From: Streptomyces sp. NBC_00190
GTDB lineage: Bacteria; Actinomycetota; Actinomycetes; Streptomycetales; Streptomycetaceae
Assembly: GCF_036203305.1 (NCBI RefSeq)
Contig: NZ_CP108131.1
Span: forward strand, 6,634,001 to 6,698,000
Direction: 5' to 3'
DNA: 64,000 nt
This document shows, one piece after another, positions 50,815 through 58,966 of the stretch; positions within the stretch are counted from its first letter, which is position 1; every line of letters starts with the position of its first letter. The position numbers and the translations under genes were made by a program. The notes under the pieces are model-generated. The model did not search any database. It was given only the letters and a program-made list of their open reading frames with translations, and was not told the DNA's origin.

Positions 50815-52611
50815 TTACCGGCGGGCGTACTCACGGAATCCGCGGCCGGTCTTCCGGCCCAGGCAGCCCGCCGCCACCAGGTGCTCCAGCAGCGCGGAAG
50901 GGGCCAGGCCCGGGTCGCGGAACTCCTTGTGGAGGACCTTCTCGATCGCCAGCGAAACGTCGAGGCCGACCACGTCCAGGAGCTCGAAGGGCCCCATCGG
51001 GTAGCCGCCGCCCAGCTTCATCGCCGCGTCGATCTCGTCGATGCCGGCGTAGTGCTGCTCGACCATCTTGATCGCGTTGTTGAGGTACGGGAACAGCAGC
51101 GCGTTCACGATGAAGCCCGCCCGGTCCCCGCAGTCCACCGGGTGCTTGCGGACCTTGACGCAGACCTCGCGGACCGTGGCGTGCACGTCGTCGGAGGTCA
51201 GGACCGTGCGGACGACCTCGACCAGCTTCATCGCCGGGGCCGGGTTGAAGAAGTGCATGCCGATCACGTCCTGCGGGCGCGAGGTCACGCGGGCCACCGC
51301 GATCACCGGCAGGGAGGAGGTGGTCGTCGCCAGCACGGCACCCGGCTTGCAGACCTTGTCCAGGGTGGCGAACAGCTCCTGCTTGACCGCCAGGTCCTCG
51401 GCCACCGCCTCCACGGCCAGGTCCACCTCGGCGAAGGCGTCCAGCGAACCGGCCGCCGTGATCCGGTCGAGCGTCTGCGCCGCGGCCTCGTCCGTCAGCC
51501 GGCCCTTGGCCACCGCGCGGCCCAGGGACTTGCCGATCGCGGCCTTCGCCGCCTCGGCCTTCTCCTGGCTGCGGGCGGCCAGGACGACGTCGTAGCCGGC
51601 CTGGGCGAAGACCTGCGCGATGCCGCTCGCCATGGTGCCCGAGCCGGCCACGCCGACCGAGGAGACCGGACGGCCCGAACCGAGCAGGGACCCGTCCGGC
51701 GGGGACTGGAGGTCGCGGACGATCACCGAGCTGCCCGGAGTCTCGTACGTGTAGAAGCCGCGCCCCGACTTCTGCCCGGTCAGGCCGGCCTCGGCGAGCT
51801 GGCCCAGGATCGGGGCCGGCGCGTGCAGGCGGTCGCCCGAGGAGGCGTACATGGCCTCCAGGACGGTGCGGGCGGTGTCCACACCGATCAGGTCGAGCAG
51901 CGCGAGCGGGCCCATGGGCAGGCCGCAGCCCAGCCGCATCGCCGCGTCGATGTCCTCGCGGGAGGCGTACTTCGCCTCGTACATGGCGGCGGCCTGGTTC
52001 AGGTAGCCGAACAGCAGGCCGTCGGCGACGAAACCGGGGCGGTCGCCGACCGGGACGGGCTCCTTGCCGAGCTCGCGGGCCAGCTCGGTGACCGCCTCGA
52101 CGGCCGGCGGGGCGGTCAGGACGCAGGAGACGATCTCGACGAGCTTCATCGCCGGAGCCGGGTTGAAGAAGTGCAGGCCCAGCACGCGCTCGGGGCGCAG
52201 GGACTCGGCGGCCATGCGGGTCACCGACAGGGCGTTGGTGCCGGTGGCCAGGATCGTGTCGGGCCGCACGATCGCGTCGAGCTCGCGGAACACCTGCTGC
52301 TTGAGCTCGTACGACTCCGGCACGACCTCGATGACGAGATCCGCGTCGGCGGCGGCGCCCAGGTCGGAGTAGGTGCGGAAGCGGGCGAGCACGTCCGCCC
52401 GCTCCTGCTCGGTGAGGCGCTCCCTGCTGACGGAGCGCGCCGTGGCCGCCGCGAGGGCGGCCGAGGCCCGGCGGGCGGCGTTCTCGCTGATGTCGATGCC
52501 GATGACCTCGCGGCCGGCCCGGGCGAGGACCTCGGCGATGCCGGTGCCCATGGTGCCGAGGCCGACGACGGCGATGGTCTGGAGGGTGGGGTGACTGGAC
52601 GGACGGTCCAT
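50815..52611 (-). CDS. 3-hydroxyacyl(butyryl)-CoA dehydrogenase, duplicated-domain
   Basis: 598 residues with two complete tandem units. Each has a Rossmann start (GLGTMGTGIAEVLARAG at ~17 and GSGTMASGIAQVFAQAG at ~325), the conserved LGLHFFNPAPAMKLVE / IGMHFFNPAPAMKLVE strand, and a GPLALLDLIG / GPFELLDVVG C-terminal helix. It oxidises 3-hydroxybutyryl-CoA or the reverse, linking acetoacetyl-CoA to the crotonyl-CoA used by Ccr. The duplication into one chain is the form found beside ccr in Streptomyces. The start is at ATG 52611. Confidence 0.93.
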   Translation of the reverse strand: MDRPSSHPTLQTIAVVGLGTMGTGIAEVLARAGREVIGIDISENAARRASAALAAATARSVSRERLTEQERADVLARFRTYSDLGAAADADLVIEVVPESYELKQQVFRELDAIVRPDTILATGTNALSVTRMAAESLRPERVLGLHFFNPAPAMKLVEIVSCVLTAPPAVEAVTELARELGKEPVPVGDRPGFVADGLLFGYLNQAAAMYEAKYASREDIDAAMRLGCGLPMGPLALLDLIGVDTARTVLEAMYASSGDRLHAPAPILGQLAEAGLTGQKSGRGFYTYETPGSSVIVRDLQSPPDGSLLGSGRPVSSVGVAGSGTMASGIAQVFAQAGYDVVLAARSQEKAEAAKAAIGKSLGRAVAKGRLTDEAAAQTLDRITAAGSLDAFAEVDLAVEAVAEDLAVKQELFATLDKVCKPGAVLATTTSSLPVIAVARVTSRPQDVIGMHFFNPAPAMKLVEVVRTVLTSDDVHATVREVCVKVRKHPVDCGDRAGFIVNALLFPYLNNAIKMVEQHYAGIDEIDAAMKLGGGYPMGPFELLDVVGLDVSLAIEKVLHKEFRDPGLAPSALLEHLVAAGCLGRKTGRGFREYARR

Positions 52612-52976
52612 CGAGGGACTCCAGTGGAAGAGGGTGACGACTGAGGGAGCGCGCGGCGCACGGCGCGCGCGGATGCCGTACGGAAGAACCGTGCGGAAGA
52701 GCCCAGGGGAAGGTGCCCGAAGGGCGGGAGCGGCGGACCCTGTCCCGGGGTCACGCCGTGGGTGGTGCAAAGAGTCGTACAGAACCGACTGGCACGAGGC
52801 GGCTGCGTCACCAGGCCGTCCCCGTACGTGTTGATGTGACAGTAACCCGTCGGTAACTGGTCCGCCAGAGCGGGGAGATGTGACCTGTACCGCCCAAATG
52901 TACCGATCATCGATCATCGATCATCAATCACTGCGAACGGCCCGTGGCGGCGGCTCCGCCCGCCTAGGGTGGCCGG
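52612..52976. other. 365-bp divergent intergenic region with a 7-bp tandem repeat
   Basis: Divergent promoters for the dehydrogenase and the HEAT-repeat gene. A CGATCAT heptamer is repeated three times with a degenerate fourth (52904-52931), and a GC-rich inverted segment (GCGCGCGGCGCACGGCGCGCGC) lies at about 52650-52672. No gene visible. Confidence 0.5.
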
Positions 52977-53561
52977 GTGAACGACGTGCTGGAGCGCCTG
53001 CGCACGGAAGCCGGACGGTCGCCGGAGTACGAGGCGCTGCTCGCGGCCGGCCCCGACGGCCTCGCGGCTTCCCTGACCTCCGCCGGGCTGCCCCTGTGGG
53101 CCCGCGAGCTCGCCGCGTACCGGCTGGGGCTGGCGGGGGACCGCCGCGCCTTCGAGTCGCTGGTGCTGCTCCTCAACCACCGGGACCCGCCGCGCTGCGC
53201 GGCGGCCGCCGAGGCGCTGGCCGTCCTGGGCGACCCACGCACCGCCCGCGCCGCCGCGGCCCTCGCCACCAACAGCCTGCGCACCGCCTACGCCCTGCAG
53301 CCCGTCCGGCTGCTCACCGCCCTGCGCGCCCCGGAGTCGGCCCCGGCCCTGATGGCCACCCTGTCCCGGCTGCTCTCCCCGCACGACCCGTACTGGCGGA
53401 TCGCCCTGGCCTGCGTCGAGGGTCTCGGCGCCCTCGCCGACCCCCGGGCCCGCGAACTCCTGACCCGCGCCCAGTCCCACCCCCGCCTCGCGGTGGCGGC
53501 GACGCAGGCGCTGCGCGGCCTCCCTCCCGGCCAGGCCGTTCCCCTCGGGTCATCCGGCTGA
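52977..53561 (+). CDS. HEAT-repeat protein
   Basis: 194 residues made of about four helix pairs with the HEAT pattern (LWARELAAYRLGLAGDRRAFESLVLLL; CAAAAEALAVLGDPRTARAAAALA; ESAPALMATLSRLL; IALACVEGLGALADPRARELL). Such alpha-solenoids bind other proteins; no catalytic motif. GTG 52977 follows GGGTGGCCGG. No functional link to neighbours can be shown. Confidence 0.8.
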   Translation: MNDVLERLRTEAGRSPEYEALLAAGPDGLAASLTSAGLPLWARELAAYRLGLAGDRRAFESLVLLLNHRDPPRCAAAAEALAVLGDPRTARAAAALATNSLRTAYALQPVRLLTALRAPESAPALMATLSRLLSPHDPYWRIALACVEGLGALADPRARELLTRAQSHPRLAVAATQALRGLPPGQAVPLGSSG

Positions 53562-53718
53562 CCGGCCGGGCACTGGTCGTCGCCGTTGCCGGCCAGCCGC
53601 CGCCCGGTGCGGGGGCGTCCGGGAGAGCGGTCGCCGGGCCGATCGGAACCATCACAAGTGGCCTTTCTGTGGCGCGAATTGACGATCAGCCGCGGGGCCG
53701 GATCGACCCGTGGATAGG

Positions 53719-53735
53719 GTTGGGATCATCCCAAC
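53719..53735. promoter_or_regulatory. 17-bp inverted repeat upstream of a secreted protein gene
   Basis: GTTGGGA-TCA-TCCCAAC, 20 bp before ATG 53756, close enough to overlap the transcription start; a candidate operator or 5' hairpin. Confidence 0.45.
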
Positions 53736-53755
53736 TAGCCTTGTGGAGACGGAAC

Positions 53756-54181
53756 ATGCGCATATCTGCCCTGTCTGCCGCCCTCGCCGTGACGGCCATG
53801 ACGCTCGCGGGATCGGTGACTCCGGCCACGGCTGAGCCGACGGTCAGCACGGTCACCCTGGACGCCGGTGCGGGCCTCCACCACAGCACCGGGACGGTGC
53901 TCTATGAGCACGTCGACGGTGAGGTGAACTCCATCAAGATCATCTCCGCGCAGGCGACCGGCGGTACCCACGACTGCGCCTGGGTGCAGTGGAACGACCC
54001 GAAGGCCGGCGGGGACGGCTGGAGCCCCCTCATCTCCGAGCCCGGGTGCTACGGCAGCACCGTGGGCGAGACGCCCAACATCGTCATCAAGGCCCCGGCC
54101 GGTCATCCGCTCAAGGTGCGCCTGGCCGCCTACCACTTCGACAGCGCCGAGGTGAAGCACAAGGACATCGCGAAGCTCTAG
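53756..54181 (+). CDS. Small secreted protein
   Basis: 141 residues. A signal peptide (MRISALSAALAVTAMTLAGS...) with a likely cleavage after ATA near residue 26. The mature part is ~115 residues with two cysteines (HDCAW and EPGCYG) that could form a disulfide, and a beta-rich pattern. No family recognised. ATG 53756 is preceded by GGAGACGGAAC. Probably an exported protein of unknown role. Confidence 0.75.
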   Translation: MRISALSAALAVTAMTLAGSVTPATAEPTVSTVTLDAGAGLHHSTGTVLYEHVDGEVNSIKIISAQATGGTHDCAWVQWNDPKAGGDGWSPLISEPGCYGSTVGETPNIVIKAPAGHPLKVRLAAYHFDSAEVKHKDIAKL

Positions 54182-54257
54182 CCGGACGGCGCGGCGACAC
54201 CGGACCGCCGGCCGGAGCGGATCCGGTGTGGCCGGCCGGGTCCGGCGGCCGGGGAGG

Positions 54258-54686
54258 CTAGTGCCGCCCGGCCTCGGGTACCACGGCGAACGCTTCCACC
54301 TCCAGCAGGAGTTCGGGGCGGAACAGGGCCGAGACCTGGACCGCCGAGGAGGCCGGGAGGCGGTCCGCGGGGATGACGGCGTCGCGGGCGGCCCGTGCCG
54401 CCGGGAGGTGGGCCACGTCCGTGACGAAGTAGGTCAGCTTCACGACGTCGTCGAAGGTGGCCCCGGCCGCCGCCAGGCACCGGCGCAGGTTCTCGAACAC
54501 CTGCCGGGCCTGGGCGGCGGCGTCGCCCTCGCCGACCACCTCGCCCCTCTCGTCGAACGCGCACTGACCGGAGACGGCGACGAACCGCCCGGTGCCCCAG
54601 ACGACGTGGCTGTATCCGGTACCGGGACTGACGCCGTCCGGGGCGTGGACGCGGGTGAGGTGGCCGTGCTCGGGCGTAGTGGTCAT
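54258..54686 (-). CDS. RidA-family protein (enamine/imine deaminase)
   Basis: 142 residues of the YjgF/RidA fold: YSHVVWGTGRFVAVSGQCAFD, ARQVFENLRRCLAAAGATFDDVVKLTYFV, and the C-terminal VQVSALFRPELLLEVEAFAV, where the conserved Arg binds the substrate carboxylate. These trimers hydrolyse reactive enamines from PLP enzymes. ATG 54686 is chosen because AGGA lies at proper distance; GTG 54692 is less well placed. Confidence 0.88.
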   Translation of the reverse strand: MTTTPEHGHLTRVHAPDGVSPGTGYSHVVWGTGRFVAVSGQCAFDERGEVVGEGDAAAQARQVFENLRRCLAAAGATFDDVVKLTYFVTDVAHLPAARAARDAVIPADRLPASSAVQVSALFRPELLLEVEAFAVVPEAGRH

Positions 54687-54710
54687 GGGCACGATCCTGC
54701 CCGGTGAAGA

Positions 54711-56273
54711 TCAGCCGCGGAAGCCCAGCAGGCCGTGCAGGGCGGCGCCGCCCGCCGAAGGCGGGACCGCGCGGGTCGCCGCGGCCGGCTTCGGCGCCTC
54801 CTGGGCGGCGCAGACGGCGTCCGAGGCCTTGCCCGTCCTCAGGTACGCCGCGACCTTCTCGTCCAGGCACTTGTTGCCGCTGAGCGCGATGCCGTGGTTG
54901 CCGCCGCCCTCCTCGACGACCAGGGCCGAGCCCTTCAGCTTCTCCCGCATGCTGAGCGCGCCCCCGAACGGCGTCGCCGCGTCCTCCGTCGCCTGGAGCA
55001 GGAGGGCCGGCGGAAGGTCGGCGTTCGTCACGTCCGGGGCCTGGAGCGGCTCCGTAGGCCAGAAGGCGCACGGGGCGTTGTACCAGGCGTTGTTCCAGGT
55101 CATGAACGGAGCCTTGGCGTGCGTGCGCCACATGTCCGCCCGCCACTGGTTCCAGTCCTTCGGCCAGGCCGAGTCCCGGCACTGCACCGCTGTGTAGACG
55201 CTGTACCCGTTGCCCGCGGAGGGCTCCACCGCGCCGAACCGCTCGTACGCCGCCACCAGCGGCTTCGGGTCCTTCTCCACCGCGTACGCGGCGAAGGCCG
55301 CGGCCAGGACCGGCCAGTAGCCGTTGTAGTAGCCGCCCGGCATGAAGGTGTCCTCCAGTTCGGACGGGCCCACCTTGTCGCCCGCCGGCGTCGCGCGCAG
55401 CTCCTCGCGCACGGCGTACCAGCGCTGCTCGACCTCCGCCGGGTCGGTGCCGAGCCGGTACGTGGCGTCGTACTTCGCCACCCAGGCCAGGAACGCCTTG
55501 TGGCGGGCGTCGAACGCCTCGTCCTGGGCCAGGTTGTCCTCGTACCAGATCCCGCCCGGGTCGACCACGGAGTCCAGGACGAGCCGGTGCACCCGGTCCG
55601 GGTGGAGCTTGGCGTACACCGCTCCGAGGTAGGTCCCGTACGAGTAGCCGAAGTAGCTGATGCGCTGTGCGCCGAGGGCCGTGCGCAGCAGCTCGATGTC
55701 CCGGGCGGCGGAGACGGTGCCGACGTGCGGGAGTACGTCCGCGTGCTTGGCCTGGCAGGACTCGGCGAAGGACCGTACGCGGTCCAGGTTGGCCTGCTCG
55801 CCGGCCGCGTCGCGCGGTACGGAGTCGGGCCGGACGGGGGAGAAGTGGCCGGTCGCACAGTCGAGCACGGGTTCGCTCTTGCCGACCCCGCGCGGGTCGA
55901 AGCCGATCACGTCGTACTGGGCGGCCACGTCCTTGGGGAGGGCGGAGGCGATGAAGCCGGCCAGGCCGCGGCCGCTGCCGCCCGGGCCGCCGGGATTGAC
56001 CAGCAGCGGTCCGGCGGAGGTGGCGGCGGTGTGCGGGACCCGGGTCAGGGCGAGGGTGATCTGGCGCCCGGTGGGCAGGTCGTGGTCGAGGGGGACCTTG
56101 AGGGAAGCGCACTGGAGCGTCGGGTAGCGGGGGGTCGCGCAGTCGGTCCAGCGCAGCGGTGCCTGCTTCGGCGCGGGGGCGGCCGGGGCGGCCGTGACCG
56201 GGCCCGCGAGGACGGCGGCGACGGTGGAGATCGACAGCAGGACAGCGGCGCGTTTCTTCAAGGGGTGCAGCAT
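54711..56273 (-). CDS. Secreted alpha/beta-hydrolase, tripeptidyl aminopeptidase (SlpD/TAP) type
   Basis: 520 residues. A signal peptide (KKRAAVLLSISTVAAVLAGPVTAAPA) is followed by the S33 hydrolase: GPLLVNPGGPGGSG, the nucleophile in ISYFGYSYGTYLGAVYA, Asp in LLLQATEDAATP, and His in EEGGGNHGIALSG. A TAP-like C-terminal domain follows. Streptomyces homologues cleave tripeptides from exported protein N-termini. A CxC-free mature form with Cys pairs (CATPRYPTLQCASL) suggests an extracytoplasmic fold. Confidence 0.9.
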   Translation of the reverse strand: MLHPLKKRAAVLLSISTVAAVLAGPVTAAPAAPAPKQAPLRWTDCATPRYPTLQCASLKVPLDHDLPTGRQITLALTRVPHTAATSAGPLLVNPGGPGGSGRGLAGFIASALPKDVAAQYDVIGFDPRGVGKSEPVLDCATGHFSPVRPDSVPRDAAGEQANLDRVRSFAESCQAKHADVLPHVGTVSAARDIELLRTALGAQRISYFGYSYGTYLGAVYAKLHPDRVHRLVLDSVVDPGGIWYEDNLAQDEAFDARHKAFLAWVAKYDATYRLGTDPAEVEQRWYAVREELRATPAGDKVGPSELEDTFMPGGYYNGYWPVLAAAFAAYAVEKDPKPLVAAYERFGAVEPSAGNGYSVYTAVQCRDSAWPKDWNQWRADMWRTHAKAPFMTWNNAWYNAPCAFWPTEPLQAPDVTNADLPPALLLQATEDAATPFGGALSMREKLKGSALVVEEGGGNHGIALSGNKCLDEKVAAYLRTGKASDAVCAAQEAPKPAAATRAVPPSAGGAALHGLLGFRG

Positions 56274-56385
56274 GGGGCCTCCCAGCCGAGGGTTCTGGGC
56301 GGAATCGTCCCGGAAACCGTGACGGGAAGGCGGGATTGGGCCGCCTATTGGCCCGATGTGATGACCTTGCGGGGGGTCGGGGGCG

Positions 56386-56814
56386 TCACAGGAGGGTGAG
56401 GTGCGTCGGCGCGGCGGGCACCGGCCGCTCGGGGGCGGTGATCGGGCGGGCCGCTCCGCGGCCGCTCGGGCCGATGCCGAATTCGGCTGCCAGCTCGTGG
56501 ACTTGGCGGGTGATCTGCCGCTGGTACCGGGTGGGCGCGTACGAGCCTCCCGCGTACATCCGCTCGTACCGCTCGACGAGGTGCGGATGGTGCTCGCCCA
56601 GCCAGGCCGTGAACCACTCGCGCGCCCCGGGCCGCAGATGGAGTACCAGGGGTGTCACCGAGGTGGCGCCGGACTCGGCGATGGCGCCGGCCCGCACCTC
56701 GTGGAAGGTGATCCCGCGGAACTCCGGGGTGTCGAACGTGCGGGTCACGACGGCGTCGGCCCCGAAGAGGGCAGCGCTCCGCCCCGGCCCGTCGGTCAGG
56801 TTGTCCCAGCGCAT
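56386..56814 (-). pseudogene. Internally deleted Rv2578c-type radical SAM protein
   Basis: 142 residues. The first ~42 (MRWDNLTDGPGRSAALFGAD, then TRTFDTPEFRGITFHEVRA) match the N-terminus of Rv2578c-like radical SAM proteins. From ~47 the sequence jumps to their C-terminal region (SGATSVTPLVLHLRPGAREWF, HPHLVERYERMYAGGSYAP). The intervening ~200 residues with the CxxxCxxC iron-sulfur motif and the SAM-binding barrel are absent, so the product cannot be a radical SAM enzyme. The frame is preserved across the junction and no stop interrupts it, so either the deletion was in frame by chance or a short form persists. A LexA-type box lies 36 nt upstream. Confidence 0.75.
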
Positions 56815-56832
56815 GGCGCCTCCCTCGGGTAG

Positions 56833-57129
56833 TTATCCGCCCGAGAATAGAACAAACGTTCCCATGATCGTGCGGGTCAGGGCAGGGCGGGGTGGTTCGG
56901 GTAGACGGCGGGGCTCGACTCGGCCTCGTACGCCCTGGCGGAGGATGGCGTCATAGCCGGTGGCACATCCGCGGCCGGCTGAGTCATCGGCGGCGCAGGC
57001 CCATGCGGCGCCGGGAGCGTGAGGTGTCGCCGTGGCCGCGGTCGCGCTGGAGGTCAGTGACAGGGCCCCTGCGGTCAGGGCGGTGGCGGCAGTGGCCAGG
57101 ACGAGACGCCGGATGCGGGTGCCGCGCAT
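56833..57129 (-). pseudogene. Truncated secreted protein
   Basis: 98 residues from ATG 57129, which has a strong AAGGAG ribosome site, giving a clear signal peptide (RIRRLVLATAATALTAGALS) with cleavage near ATA/ATP. The short mature part contains two cysteines (WACAADD, RGCATG). From about residue 85 the frame reads through what looks like the promoter and LexA box of the next gene, so the natural 3' end has probably been lost or frameshifted. No family recognised. Confidence 0.5.
56850..56861. promoter_or_regulatory. LexA (SOS) box GAAC-AAAC-GTTC
   Basis: Matches the Gram-positive/actinobacterial SOS operator GAAC-N4-GTTC exactly, 36 nt upstream of the radical SAM remnant's start. Rv2578c belongs to a DNA-damage-induced gene set in M. 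tuberculosis as I recall, so the site is expected for the intact gene. Confidence 0.65.
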
Positions 57130-57424
57130 GGGGTACTCCTTGTGATCGGGTGGTGACCGCACGAGTCGGCGCGGTGTGGGGATCCGTCTTCCGTCGGGCC
57201 CGAGGGCGGCGGCCGCGTCATGCCGCTCGATGTCGTGGCGTGACACCTCCCCGTTCAAGGTGTGCGGCCGTCCGGACGTGCCCCCCGGGACGCGCTCCTC
57301 GTACGCGTCCGCCGCCGCCTGCGAACCGGAGCGGCCGGTGGTCGTGCGGACCGGATTTGGGCGCCCGCCCCTGAGGTGGTTGGCTTCGCGGTGACGAGCG
57401 GACACAACTGCTGGAGGAACAGCT

Positions 57425-57868
57425 ATGGCGCAGGTCGAGGCCACCACGGAGCGGATCATCGCAGCCGACGCGGAGACCGTGTTCGACGCGCTGGCGGACT
57501 ACGCCGGGACCCGGGGGAAGCTGCTGCCCGAGCACTTCAGCGAGTACGAGGTGCGCGAGGGCGGCGACGGCGAGGGCACCCTGGTGCACTGGAAGCTCCA
57601 GGCCACGAGCAAGCGCGTACGGGACTGCCTGCTGGAGGTCAGCGAGCCCACCGACGGCCAGCTGGTGGAGAAGGACCGCAACTCCTCCATGGTCACCACC
57701 TGGGTCGTCACCCCGGCCGGCGAGGGCAAGTCCAAGGCCGTCGTCTCCACCGTGTGGAACGGCGCCGGCGGCATCGGCGGCTTCTTCGAGCGCACCTTCG
57801 CCCCCAAGGGCCTCGGGCGCATCTACGACACCGTGCTGGCCAACCTGGCCGCCGAAGTCGAGGCCTGA
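57425..57868 (+). CDS. SRPBCC/polyketide cyclase-like fold protein
   Basis: 147 residues of the START/Bet v1-like (SRPBCC) fold: the N-terminal strand VEATTERIIAADAETVFDALADY, a central VHWKLQATSKRVRDCLLEV sheet, and the long C-terminal helix RIYDTVLANLAAEVEA. Such proteins bind hydrophobic ligands in a central cavity. ATG 57425 is preceded by GGAGGAACAGCT. It ends 21 nt before a long hairpin. No specific function is assignable. Confidence 0.82.
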   Translation: MAQVEATTERIIAADAETVFDALADYAGTRGKLLPEHFSEYEVREGGDGEGTLVHWKLQATSKRVRDCLLEVSEPTDGQLVEKDRNSSMVTTWVVTPAGEGKSKAVVSTVWNGAGGIGGFFERTFAPKGLGRIYDTVLANLAAEVEA

Positions 57869-57889
57869 GCCCGGACGTTGCACGGCTCC

Positions 57890-57954
57890 TAGGGCCTGCC
57901 GTCACATTCCCGTCGTCGCCCGCGGGGCAGACGGGAATGTGACGGCAGGCCCTA
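57890..57954. repeat. 65-bp inverted repeat, 25-bp perfect arms
   Basis: Arms at 57890-57914 and 57930-57954 are exact reverse complements around a 15-nt loop. It follows the SRPBCC gene and could terminate it. The arm sequence (AGGGCCTGCCGTCACATTCC) resembles a palindrome I recall as repeated in Streptomyces genomes, so it may be a dispersed element. Confidence 0.8.
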
Positions 57955-58129
57955 GCGGCTCACCGGATCGGGTGGAATTCCCCGGCCGAGGTGAGCCGCC
58001 GGAAGCCGGGCGTGGCCCCGGGCCGGGGCGGGCCCGGGCGGCTAGGCTGGATCCCCGCGCGTGCCGCCCGCGACGCGCGCGACCGAGCGCGCGCCACCGC
58101 CCGCGCGCGACCGACCGCCCGGGGGCCCG

Positions 58130-58966
58130 ATGAAGATCCTCATCTCCGCCGACATGGAAGGCGCCACCGGGGTCACCTGGCCTGCGGACGTGCTGCCCGG
58201 GACGCCGCAGTGGGAGCGCTGCCGGTCGATGTTCACCTCCGACGTCAACGCGGCCGTCCTCGGCTTCTACGACGGAGGCGCGGACCAGGTCCTCATCAAC
58301 GAGGCCCACTGGACCATGCGCAATCTGCTGCTGGAGCGCCTCGACGCCCGCGCCGAGATGCTCACCGGCCGCCACAAGTCGCTCTCCATGGTCGAGGGCG
58401 TCCAGCGGGGAGACGTCGACGGGATCGCCTTCGTCGGCTACCACATGGGAGCGGGCTCCGAAGGGGTCCTCGCCCACACCTACCTCGCCAACTCCATCAC
58501 CGGCGTCTGGCTCAACGGGATCCGCGCGAGCGAGGGGCTGCTCAACGCCCACGTCGTCGCCGAGTATGGAGTCCCGGTCATCCTGGTCACCGGCGACGAC
58601 CTGACCTGTGTCGACGCCGCCGGCTACGCCCCGGACGCGGTGACCGTCGCGGTGAAGGACCACGTCTCGCGCTACGCCGCCGTGTGCCGGACCCCCGCCC
58701 GCACCGCCGCCGACATCCGCGCCGCGGCCAAGGAGGCCACGGGCCTCGCCGGCCGGCGCGTTCCTGTACCCGGCGGCGGTCCGTACACCGTGGAGCTGGA
58801 GTTCGACGCCGAGCACCTGACGATGGCCGCCACCGTCGTCCCGGGTGCGGAGCGGTGCGGCGAGCGCAGGATTTCGTACACGAGCGAGACGATGTACGAG
58901 GGGATCCGGACCTTCAAGGCGGTCACGACGGTCGTCTCGGCAGCCGTGGAGGAGCAGTATGGCTGA
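58130..58966 (+). CDS. dppA: M55-family D-aminopeptidase (DppA type)
   Basis: 278 residues: the N-terminal metal motif SADMEGATGV, the NEAHWTMRNL loop, GYHMGAGSEGVLAHT with zinc-binding His, and a TGDDLTC strand. Family members form decamers and release N-terminal D-amino acids, notably from D-Ala peptides of cell wall turnover. It overlaps the next gene by 8 nt and begins a three-gene peptide-degradation operon. Confidence 0.9.
   Translation: MKILISADMEGATGVTWPADVLPGTPQWERCRSMFTSDVNAAVLGFYDGGADQVLINEAHWTMRNLLLERLDARAEMLTGRHKSLSMVEGVQRGDVDGIAFVGYHMGAGSEGVLAHTYLANSITGVWLNGIRASEGLLNAHVVAEYGVPVILVTGDDLTCVDAAGYAPDAVTVAVKDHVSRYAAVCRTPARTAADIRAAAKEATGLAGRRVPVPGGGPYTVELEFDAEHLTMAATVVPGAERCGERRISYTSETMYEGIRTFKAVTTVVSAAVEEQYG

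Noticed and set aside
57134..57459. N-terminal extension of the small secreted protein to a 208-codon frame
   Set aside because: The strong ribosome site and signal peptide start at 57129; the upstream part has no signal logic and overlaps the divergent gene's leader.
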